64,000 bases of DNA from Saxidomus purpurata (Eukaryota; Mollusca; Bivalvia; Venerida; Veneridae): the NCBI GenBank assembly GCA_022818135.1, contig JAFMSR010000003.1, forward strand, positions 12,662,549 through 12,726,548. The letters run 5' to 3'. Both the position numbers and the translations under genes were made by a program. Shown piece by piece: positions 12,487-23,800 of the stretch (position 1 is its first letter; every line of letters begins with the position of its first letter). The notes under the pieces are model-generated. The model was given only the letters and a program-made list of their open reading frames with translations, was not told where the DNA came from and ran no database searches.

Positions 12487-14693
12487 AAATACGGGTTTTT
12501 CACAGACTTATCGTTCTTGCGTACTCTTCAGTGTTAAAGAGCACAAACAGTTATCGATCGGCGAATGAGGGGGCAGTTTTGGCCCGATAATGGAAGCGTA
12601 TTACAGTTTTAATGTATCATGAATGAATAATTCAATGACTAGCGTCTATTTTGCTAGATTATTAACTTATTTCTACTATAAATTATATCCTTACTTAAAT
12701 AAGTATATTTTTGTAACTTAATTGTAGAAAATGATGAAGTTATAATATGGAGAAAATAAAAGAATCGCCGGTGAAGGCTTCATTTACAATTTCATGAATG
12801 TGCATAAATGATTACAGAAATTAATAAAACTGTACTTTCAGCATTTCAACAAAATATTAGAAATGTATTTCTTAATAAGTTAAATAAATTCGTACTTGTA
12901 TTAGAATTGAAAACAATAAAGCAAAGAAAATACGTGGTGTGGGAGTTTTCTTTCTTCGAACAGAAACACTTCTAGAGCGGATTTTGTGTATCAACTATTA
13001 ATATATACGGTTAACTGTAAATTACTTTATTATCTTAACAAAAGAATAATGAAGTTATGAAGTAAATTTCAATAAAACGTTTTGAAAAATGTCAAAGTGA
13101 ACTTGAAAACGGAAGCAAAAATAGTAATGGCAAGTACAGCGTGAGAGTTTTTTCCCATAACTCATCAACTTCTACTGGCACGGACCTATACTAACTAACT
13201 ACAGCTTAATAACACATCAATCATGACTTTAAAATAATCTACTAACGATTATTTTACGATGTCAGCAACATATTCTAAAGAAAGCAAATTAATATAAATA
13301 GTGAGAAAAACGGACCCATGTACATAGCTCCGCAATCTGTTTGAAAACAGATTATGAAAAAACGGGTGTGAAAGTTTTAATAACAGAAGTTGAAAGTGTT
13401 GCCATAATACTGAAAGCGGTAAATGAAAAGAGAGAAAACGCTTTAAAAATGCAAACAAACTTCTACAACTTGAAGTATATAAACGGGTGTACGGGCAGTT
13501 TTTATTCATTTATTCTTCTACTTTTCCGGGTAAAAGTATGTATCAATTTCAAAACGCTGCTCTTGCTTACACAAAATGATTTCTTTTTAAGAAACACGAA
13601 AATAATTCTCAGCTTTAAAAGTGTTGTCATAGTACCAAATAATGGTATTCATATGAAGATACAAAAAAAAAAAAACGTGACGCAGTCGTTTTCTTTCTTC
13701 TGGCATGATTAATACTGTATAGATCTGTAAAAATATAAATGAATATCTATTAATTTCAACATTATATCTTATTTTAACTAAAAGTTTAACATCGTCATAC
13801 TATTTAAAAGATATTTAGACAGAAAACAAAGAAGACCGCTGTGCATGCAGCTTTATTTCAATTAACATGGACCATATGTGTATTTAGGTCCGTGCAGTTA
13901 ATTATTACGCCTGTATATTAAAACTATTAATCGTTGCAGAGATTATTACATTTTTTAAATCATATCCTCAATTAGACAAAAGGGGAGACATTAAAAAGGT
14001 TTAAGTAAAATATATTTAAAACTGTTACCGTACCATTTTATGAAAGAAAATAACCGTCGAGTAGATGTTTCTGTCATTTACTTTTTTCATTGATCATTCT
14101 AAATAATAACTTTTAATATATTAGAATGATTAAAAGAATAATATATTATCAAACATCAGTAAATGGCTTTTAACAATCTCGTTAAAGTGTTTTATAAAAC
14201 AAATATAAATGATAGATCAGTATAGATAGCTTATGCAGTGGCGTGTAACTGCCCCCTCAGTTGCTAATACGGTCGATATTCATTGATGTCGCGATGCGCA
14301 GAGGTCTGTGAAAAACCTGTATTCTAGTGTTTTTCGGCTAACTGCAGTTTCGGCTAACTAAATTTATATAGTAAACTGAAAGTGTTTTCGGCTAAGTTAA
14401 TTAGAGTTGCACAATAGATCATAAGAGATGCGATCAAAGTGTTAAATTAGATATAAATTAAAAAAATTGTTGCAACATGTTAAAAGACTTGTATTATTTA
14501 TATGAACAAACATTTTAATTGACAAGTTGTCATTGATATACCATTCGCACCTAATTGACACATCTATTAACACCTTTGATCGCACCTCTTTTGATCTAAT
14601 GTGTTACTCTAATTGACTTAGCCGAAAACACTCCATGTTTACTATATAAATTGAGTTAGCCGAAACTTCAGTTAGCCGAAAACACTGACACCT
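12487..14693. mobile_element. 2.2-kb insertion with inverted ends, probably hAT-like
   Basis: AATACGGGTTTTTCACAGAC (from 12488) and its complement near 14304-14324 form inverted ends of about 75-90 bp that also share TGAGGGGGCAGTT. The 8-9-bp flanking repeat fits hAT-type elements. No transposase is seen, so it is non-autonomous. A separate palindromic MITE (14326-14686) occupies the right end. It also holds short open frames with no recognisable protein (13249-13712). Confidence 0.6.
14326..14686. mobile_element. 361-bp palindromic MITE
   Basis: Nearly perfect inverted arms of over 130 bp: AGTGTTTTTCGGCTAACTGC at the left and the complement ending GTTAGCCGAAAACACT at the right, both continuing through TTTCGGCTAACT, TTTATATAGTAAAC and GATGCGATCAAAG. 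The AT-rich centre lies near 14470-14530. Confidence 0.85.
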
Positions 14694-15189
14694 GATCTAA
14701 CCCCGGGCCCTTCGATCCTGAGGGGAACGCGCTACCACTGCGCCACGGCGGCTCCACGTTATACATACCAACAGTGTTTCTTTCTTGTAGGAGTTTTAAC
14801 ACTCATTCCAACCGCATTTTAACAGGGCACAGTTTACATAACAATCGTTCCTGGGAAGAAGCACAAGCTTAATCATACTTAAAGGTTATGTACATGCACT
14901 TTAAGAAAAGGAAGTGTCTCCTCTTCCGGTCCAGGACGGTGAGACCCAGGGTCATATTATATAATTATACTTACCGGCCAATCAAATGTTTCAAAAGTAA
15001 TTATGTTTATTGATATGTTACAAGAATGGAAACTATAGCAAATAATTTTTATAGTATAGTTCGTCGGTAAACAGTGATAAAAGAATAGAGCTGGACGGGG
15101 AGACAAATACCTCCCATTTGTCTCCACATCCGGTTGAACTGGACGGGGCAGGGTCTCCACATGTTTTTCTTACAGCGCATGCTCAAAGT

Positions 15190-15520
15190 AGTGTTATATA
15201 TGTAGTAGAGGTATAATATGGCTCTTGTACTTCCTTGCCATTGAGCTAGCTTTTATGGCGAAGTGGTAGAGTGTTCGCTTTCTGTACTGGAGGACCAGAG
15301 TTCGAATCCAGCTCGGGCAAAGTATTTTCACGGTTACATTTGGCTCCCAACATAAATAACCCACGAGGGGTGTATGTAGTAGAGGTATAATATGGTACTT
15401 GTACTTCCTTGCCATTGAGCTAGCTTTTATGGTGACATGGTAGAGTGTCAGCTTACTGTCCTGGAGGATCCGAGTTCGAATCCAGCTCGGGCGAAGCATT
15501 TTTCACCGTTACATATAGTC
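15190..15520 (+). mobile_element. Tandem pair of tRNA-derived SINEs
   Basis: Two copies, about 180 bp apart, each with GTAGTAGAGGTATAATATGG, CTTGCCATTGAGCTAGCTTT, A box-like GGCGAAGTGGTAGAGTG and B box GAGTTCGAATCCAGCTCG. They differ by point changes. A third relative is at 33822-33960. Confidence 0.75.
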
Positions 15521-16523
15521 TAGTATTAAAGATATAGCCTGTGGGAAGAACCAGTGCTAGACTCCAATCCTTCGTAAGAACCTGCCAACTTTCTAACATA
15601 AATAGACATGGTTGGTAGAAGGGCTCAAACCCATGACCCTCAGTCTATGAGAGGTTACAGTGAGTTCGAGTCAACGACTAACCACAGAGGTGGATATTCC
15701 AACAGTGATTTTTTTTCAGTGGCTATACTACCTAGACTTGGTTCACCCTCTAGTCATTTCACCCGTAGTCATTCCACCTTCCAAACCCCTTAAATGATTT
15801 AACCTCCATGACAGAATATTTGCATATATATTTAATAAGAATTTTCCAGTTTTTTTTCATAGAAGAATTTTTTGACAATGAAGTAGAGTTCTATTCATAG
15901 TTTCACTAGTTTGGCATATTATTTACAATTGTAAGTATTGCCGTCAATTCATTGCATTTTTTACACTTTTCATATTTCTTTTTTCTATAAAACTATTTCC
16001 TGCAATGTTTTATTTCCACTTTCAATCATATTGATTAAAACAATAGTACATTGCACAAATTGTGATATACTTAAATCGATATAGTACAATGGGTGGTGAA
16101 ACGATTAGGGGTGAACAGTCTTGACATCCTTTTGGACTAGGTAGCCAGCGCTTTATTTTATATGGAGTTACAAGGGCTCATTCCTGAATACATGAGAGTT
16201 TCACTGATATCAGATTAATTTCGAGTCCATTTTTTTTGTGCTTGGAAGTTTGTGCGAAAATAAGAGTACAGAATCAATAACAGTATAAATCTATCAACTT
16301 GCAATATATATTTTCTTTAGCTTTCTTAAAACATCAATTTGATTGTTTGAATCATGTGGCATTCCAGTTTGTGAAGTCATATAGTTTTGTACACTTGTTG
16401 CATCTCTCAGTTAAATTTCCAGTTTTTTTTACGAGTTTATTCATTAGACAATAACCATTAATTCATAGACTTTCATTAAAATTGTGTGTTTCTTAGACCT
16501 GTTGGAAACTTACGGAGATTATT
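15521..16523. other. No feature seen
   Basis: AT-rich spacer between the SINE pair and the palindromic element; no coding signal. Confidence 0.5.
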
Positions 16524-17500
16524 TACCGGGCCAGCGGTCAATACTGGTTAAAACCGGTCAATACTGGTCAATACCGGTCAATACTGGTTGATTGAAAAAT
16601 TATGTCTGGTATATACTCTTAAATCTTCCTTAGGTTACTATCTAAACTTTCATAATAACTTTATAGCTTATTCATGTTAATTTAAACATGAAATAATTGT
16701 ATTTACCATTTAATATTTTGTTGAGAATAATGTTTTTTCATTGAGTCCAAATGAATTGTACTGTGGTCAATTGATATCTATAGCTCTAAGAGATTGATAA
16801 ACTGTCAGGAGGAATGGTATATTTGCTATCAAAACAATGGGACCCCATTGCAGAGGTGTTATTCACACCTAGGCTGCCCTGATAGCAATTATCCTGCCAC
16901 ACTTCACACTTGTGTAATTCCAGTATGACAATGTCAACATTATGAATACACTTTAAGTAACATCATTAAGAAACATCACTCAGTTTAAAGAGTGTCTTGT
17001 CTAAATTGACCAGTACTGACCAAACAGCCCATATTTACCTCACTTCTGAGGTACCTACATTGTATGTAAAAGAAGCATTAACAGAGCAATACCTCTAATT
17101 ATTTATTTGAATTATTTTATTTTATTTATTTGAATTCTTATTAAATTGGATACTTTACCTACCGGTAGGCACTTAAAGAAAAATATTCAATTGACCACCA
17201 AAACTGACCAATTGACCACCAAAAATGATCAATTGACCACCAAAAATGACCAATTGACCACAATAAACCCAACAGCCAATACTAACCTATATTGACTGAC
17301 CACTTTGGAGGTACAATGTATTGACCAGTGGATTAAGCTGACTATCATCTTTGTTTTATCAATTCATTTTTTGCATTAAAATAACCCAAAATTATCACAA
17401 AACATTCAATTCACAGCCAATCGACCAGTATTGACCACTTTTGGAGTATTAACCGGTTAAAACCGCTGGTTAAAACCGGGGGTGGTTTCGACTGCCCAAC
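16524..17500. mobile_element. ~980-bp element with inverted GACCAGTATTGACC ends
   Basis: The left end (16524-16595) is made of GGTCAATACTGGTTAAAACC blocks and the right end (17403-17500) of their complements. Inside, 17190-17270 has a 21-bp tandem repeat of TTGACCACCAAAAATGACCA type. A related single end lies at 20846-20918 in NOX intron 3. The right end is only about 180 bp upstream of the first NOX exon seen. Confidence 0.65.
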
Positions 17501-17678
17501 GTTGATATAGCAGCAAATTTTACCAAACACTACCCAACACGCTCTCAAACACTTCTTGCAAATGACATGTTAATCATGCTTGTAAATGACACGCTTGCCG
17601 AGACAACGTCTTTTGCAGTTAACGGCTGTTACCAGACCCATTATATTATGACCCAGTAGTATCTGTCTTGTTTTTCAG

Positions 17679-17813
17679 GGATTTACATACAATAACTCCT
17701 GCTTTATGTTGGTGGATTGCAGTATGATGTGACAGATTGTTTAAAGCTACCAGAACAGCAGTGCTTGTACAATGGCAAGACATTTAAATGATGTTCCAAG
17801 ATGGATTGTGATT
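17679..17813 (+). CDS. NOX2: NOX2-like exon 1 (5' UTR plus first 14 codons)
   Basis: A pyrimidine-rich tract ending TTTTTCAG at 17678 suggests an acceptor, so this is probably the second transcribed exon with UTR to 17771. Coding starts at ATG 17772 and gives [14 protein letters not shown], then donor GTAAGT at 17814, phase 0. An in-frame TAA lies at 17742. The break after 'IVI', before the 'WLG'-like helix, matches the layout I know for vertebrate NOX2. The true transcription start was not identified. Confidence 0.85.
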
Positions 17814-20800
17814 GTAAGTATAGAGACTTGTGGCCTGACGTGCAAATGTCTACGTCCCTGTAAAAGGTTTGATATAACTGGCAGATAAGAAGTTGACCAT
17901 TTTCTACCCTTTTTAAAAATTTGGTCAAAAATGGGAATAACTAATAGCTCTGGCGAATTTGTGATGTACTTTTTCCTCTTTTATCAGTTTTGGGGTCATC
18001 ATTATAATGATGGGACTCTGTACTTTGATGTTAGGGTATTAATTTTTATACAGTAGATTTTTATGCCCACCTTCAAAGAAGGTGTGGTATATTGCTTTGC
18101 CGATGTTGGTCGGTCCGTCCATCCGGAATAGTTAATTGGTTTCCGCACGATAACTCAAGAACGCGTGGGCCTAGCATCTTGAAACTTGATGTTGAGGTTG
18201 GTCATGAATGTATGCCAAATGGTTCCTTGCATAGTTCGACTTTTTCCACATTACTGATAATGATTGCATCAAGGGGGGCATTCATGTTTTACAAATGGGT
18301 CTTCTTTACGATGGATGGAGTGACTGCATCATAAGACAGTTAAAGTTCTTCACTCTTCAAAAACTATTTCTGTTATTATTTACCTTATTCTGGCACCATA
18401 TTGACCTCAATAGCCCGGTGGTTAGAACAGTCAACTTCAGTTTGGTAGGTCCTGGGTTCAAGTCTGCAAGCAGAGCATGAGGTGTGTCATTGGACAGAGA
18501 CACTGATGCCAAACACCTCAGCTCTCATGTGAGGGTGATGACATCTAAAATTAGTGTCTGAACAGCTGACCATTCAATAAGCTATGGGAGAACTAATATA
18601 AACTGGTATTTATAAACAAAAATTACCATGTGGGGTATTGTTGTTAAGTGAGATGTATAAATAAAAAAAGAATACCGGTACATTAAAAACATGTACAATT
18701 TTAAGAAATGAAATTATACTAACCAAAAATAAAATGTTTCTTACATGTACTAGCAAAAAGGAAATGAAAATAAACCTTGGAAAATATGTGGATTACCTGT
18801 GTCAATGAATTCATAAATAAGGATTGTGAAAAAAGATTTTCAATGTAGTCAAAATAGATCAAATTGTCATATAGATTCATATATTTTAGTTATACCTTGG
18901 TAACTCTGCACACTACTTATTTTCCTAGGATTAAAAATCAGTGGTAAACAGTTCTTCTGAAAATAATGATTGTCATTTTGAAGGACATTATCAAGTAAAT
19001 ATAAGTTGAGAGAATTTATTTTTCAATCTGGCTTAAGCACAAACTAGTAGGAGCTAAATCTGTACAATGTACATGTATATGAATGTTTTACAGGCAATAT
19101 GGATAGCCGGCAATGTGGGAATGTTTGTGTATGCGTACCTGCAGTACAAACAGTCCATCTCCTTCTACTATCTAAGGCTAATCATAGGGGTAAGTACAAT
19201 GTATCAACTTGGGTTTAAAGAATGTAGCTGGAATCCTTATGGTGCATTTTTTTGTAAAACAATAAAAGAGCCTTAAAGTTGTGAGGATATTTACCGTAAG
19301 TAAGATGTAATATTGGATTCCAAGCTATGTCCCTTTTGCCTCTGAGTCATTGAGTATGGGAATGAGCAGTTTGTGCAATTTTTTTAACATAAGAATGGAT
19401 TTTAGAAAGAATGAGACTTTAGGCATGGAAAGATCCCTGTCCAATTTATGTAAATTGCAGTTTTTTCATGTGGTTCAGCACCTGTTTCAACAGTAAAGCA
19501 TTTTATAGGTAGTTTAAATATTTACTTGTTGGCAGTTTACAGAACATGCATACCAAGCTGCCATTTCTGAGAAGAAGCCGTAACAAACCCTCATCATGTG
19601 TAAGATACAACCAGCTTTCTCCTTAAAGGAGTCAGCCTGAGGGTGGAGCAGGGCTTGAACCTTATGATGGTTAATTTGTTAAATGGTACTAACTTAATGG
19701 AAAAGAAATTGAGTCTCTTTTGAAAATACAATGTGTGTAAGAATTATGGCCGAGCTGTAAAATCAAGATCATTATCACTTATCAGAATCTGATGTAAAAT
19801 GTATGTGTACATGGTGACCTGCCTCCGTGGTTGAGTGGTTCGTGTTGCTGATTTATAATCACTAAACCTCGTGCAGACTGAAAGTGATGGGTAAGAGCCC
19901 TGACACAGACCTGAGAAAAGTTGCAGTTTCTTACAACAATCGTTAGGTCAACTGCCCATCTGTTTATAACTAAAAAAATAGTGAAATGTCTGCTCTACCC
20001 TAGCTCAGGGCTACAAAAACAAGTTTAAATTGGCTCAAAATAAAAGAATGTTTTGTATAGTAGGCAAACAGAGCCACATTGAAAAAAATGGCTCAAAGAA
20101 AAATGGAGATAAAGTACCTGCATCGGCAGAATATCACCCTTGCCTAATGGCTTGGGTGGTATAAATCTAGGTGGGTAAAATATATCCCCATTTGCCACTT
20201 CAAAAAGCAAATAACAGATAATATAGAAGGAAGTAATAATATTATGTTTTATCAGAAACATGTATAATGACTATACAACATATTTTGGATACAACAAAAT
20301 AAATCATGAGGTCCCTAGGATTTTGTCCGAAGAGTATATTTCATTGATCTCTAGTTTTGCACTTTTGTGATAATTTCTTTATTTTGATAACTACCGTAGA
20401 TCATGATTTTATCTTTTCTTCACAGGATGCACTTCCCTGGGCACGAGCCAGTGCAGCGTGCCTTAACTTAAACTGCATGTTAATACTGTTTCCTGTATGT
20501 CGTAACCTGATCTCATTTCTCAGAGGGTCTTTAAAGGTACGTTTTACTGTGATTTGTTTATAAACAAGCCACGTTAGCACTCCAATGGAGCACTACTGTA
20601 CCAAATCATTACGCAGATTGATCAGAATTTTTGTCCAAATGATCCCTAGGTAGAGTTTGAAAATGGGTCACATTGCAGGAGAAACTAGATCATTAGTTCA
20701 GGTCAGAATTTAATGTGGAGCTTTTGAACACCAAAGAAGCCACATTTCATACCCAGTTGTCTTGAAATCTGAATAGAATAGTTGATTGTGGAGCTTCAAA

Positions 20801-23800
20801 TTTTAAGAAAAAAAAGCAAGGATTTTACCCTGTACAAATGTTAGGCGGTCAAAACCACCCCTGCTTTAAACCAGTTAAAACTGCCTCGGGCAATACTCCC
20901 AAAGTCAATAGTGGTCCATTTGTGTTCTAATGAATATTTTGTGATAAGTTTTGGTTGTTTTAATGTGAAAAATGAATTGTTGATTCAAATACTCAAATTC
21001 ACCATCGATTGCCAACATTGCAGGCCTGTTCACATAGCAGTGCAAAGTATATTGGTAAAAATGATTTTAATCTTTTGTAGATTTTGTGATTTAAAGGTTT
21101 TAAAGTCCATTGAGTGATATTTTTTTGTAAATATTTTCATTATTGGAATCTATAATTATTATAGAAATTATTTTGCATTTCAGCGCTGTTGTAAGAAGTC
21201 AGTCAGAAGGCAGCTTGACAAGCACATTACATTCCATAGATATATAGCTTACATGATCTGTTTACATACAGGTAGGCTGTTACACGTCACATTACTGTCC
21301 ACAGATATATAGCTTACATCATCTGTTTACATACAGGTAGACTGTTACATGTCACATTACTGTCCACAGATATATAGCTTACATCATCTGTTTACATACA
21401 GGTAGACTGTTACATGTCACATCACATTCCACAGATATATAGCTTACATGATCTGTTTACATACAGGTAGACTGTTACATGTCACATTACCAGGAATCAA
21501 ACCCAAGGTCAACTTGATTACAAAGCAAAGACTACTGAGGGCCATCTCACTGTGACCTCACTTTGGTAAAATTGAATGGCTTCAAGAGGATTTACTCAAA
21601 ACTGCGAATATTTTAGATGTTAATATTCTAAAATTCAAGTTCTGGTCATATCAATTTGCTGTCCTTTTAATCTGACATTTGTAATTCCAATGTTGTATAT
21701 TCCAACTCATTGTAAACACTGTCACAAAATTGTTTGATGTTAGAGTTTAAGATACTCTAGTTTTAATTTCCTGAAATCTTTTTAGGACTCGTAGTTTCTT
21801 AAATTTATTGCTGTGTCGTCCTTTTATTATTTGAAAATTTGTATTCTCTAAATTTGTTTTACCTAATATCTTTCAGCTGTACATATTGGGGCCCATGTGT
21901 TTAATGTAGAGCGAATGTTCGAAGCTCATGGAGGGATTTCTGCCGACAGTGATGACAGTGATGAGTACCAACTTGAGGGTCTGCTCTCGGCTCTGAGTAA
22001 CCTTGACGATGGCAATCCCTACGAGACATATGTCAACCCTGTTAGAGATGCCACAGAGGTAAATATGTACATGCATAATATCTTTTGATATGCAGCCAGG
22101 GGTGTATATAGTTATACACATGTACATGTGTGCTTAACATCAGTTGTAAAAATGAAAGAATAATTATGATCAAAATGGTATAAAATTTGAAGGGCAGGCG
22201 GTGGGGGACAGAATATGCTAATTTGGCTCTCTATTGATTAATCTGAAGTACTTAGAAGAGCTTCTGCCCCCATCACCCTGGACTTCTCAAGGGCCTTCAT
22301 GTACATAGTTAATAGCTGTGTAAATGATTATATATCTTCAAGGGACTTTCAGTAGTTGTGTGAGATACAAAAATAACTGCATGAACTTTGTGATTTTGCA
22401 ATAGTCCTAAAACCAAGGTTTTACAACTTACAGTAGATATGCTTGATGAATTCATGCAGAAGTGCCAATCCTAGTCCTCCTGCCCAAAGAAGTGATAGAA
22501 TTTCCAATCAAAGTTAGTTCTTGAGGGGATTTAAACCTGGCAGTCATAGAGCTTATGTTCTGTTAGGTACCAAAGTAGAATAACTGTGTCAAGGCGAAAT
22601 CTAGGGGTATTAATAGCTATTAATGATAGCTCTATACATGTAGTTGTTCTTGATTACTTGTTATTTATAGAATAGCATGATGTTTTGTTTGTAATTGTGC
22701 TTATTGGGTCCACCATCCTCTAAAGAGGCTATCATCGGTACGACCTGCAAATAGCATGATGGTGTCTGAGAACAGAGTTTTAATCTTGTGCGCTATTTTT
22801 TGTGAACTTATGTTGTTGTTTTAGTATTGAGTTGTTGTATGTCTATGTTGGGTACTATTTATTTTTCAGGATCCATCATTGTTTATGATAAAGACTGTAG
22901 CTGGTGTATCAGGTGTTGTTGCAACATTGGTCTTGATTATAATGGTTAGCTCTTCCACTGAGGTCATCAGGTAAGAAAGATACAAGCTTCTTACTGTGTG
23001 CTAGTGTGATGAAAAATCCCATGCAATGCAACATACTTATAACCTTTTAGTTCACTTGTCCACAAAGAGGTCATTGTGAGCTTTTAGGGCTAGTGGATGT
23101 CGGTACTCCTCAATTTGCTTCAAACAACATGTCCTACTGAACCACTGGGCCAATTTCAACGCAACTTCACATGGCTATAACTTTAATTTATCTTAACCTT
23201 CTAAAACGGACTTGACCAGGTATTAATTAAGACAGTACCATAACTTGTTGAAAGGGGTGCCCACTGAAAGTTTACCAATTAAATAATGAACAGGGCAGAT
23301 GATGATATCAGACTGTATGGATGCGATCATGATCTACATTGGTCTCAAAAGACAGCATCATTAGGTTTATATCTAAGGTGCCCCATTATCCTCTTTGGGC
23401 ACACACTGACTACTTATTAAGTAAATGATATAGAGGATAATTGTTGGTTTTGTTGAATATCAAGTCATAATTTCACCGAGTGAGCACTAAAAGTGTTATT
23501 TTAATGAGTGACGCAGCCTCGAGTGAAAATAACTACTTTTGGTGTTCATGAGTGAAATTAACGTGATATTACATCAATACCAACAATTGTTCTGTTTATT
23601 TTATGGTTAAAACTCTACTTTTGTTGAGTTTGTTTCTATAAAATATTGAAAATCACAGTAAACATAATCAGGAAACATAGCAAAACTGTGGATTATCACT
23701 TTTATTTCACTGAGAAAACTCAAAATTCACCAGAAAACATAAAATATACACATATCTGCTGGTGAATTCAAAATCAAACGGTCCACTGAGTAGTTTTCTG

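Larger units (their letters stand above)
12334..14757 (-). mobile_element. SINE split in two by a 2.2-kb insertion
   Basis: The tail and body (12334-12486) and the tRNA-like head (14703-14757) fit together: intact copies at 54085-54262 and 24540-24750 show the halves joined at GAACC|CCGGG. GATCGAACC (12478-12486) and GATCTAACC (14694-14702) flank the insertion as a probable 8-9-bp target duplication with one mismatch. Confidence 0.75.

Noticed and set aside
13341..13712. 123-codon plus-strand frame within the 2.2-kb insertion
   Set aside because: Composition is K/N/F-biased as expected from AT-rich DNA, and an overlapping minus-strand frame is equally open.
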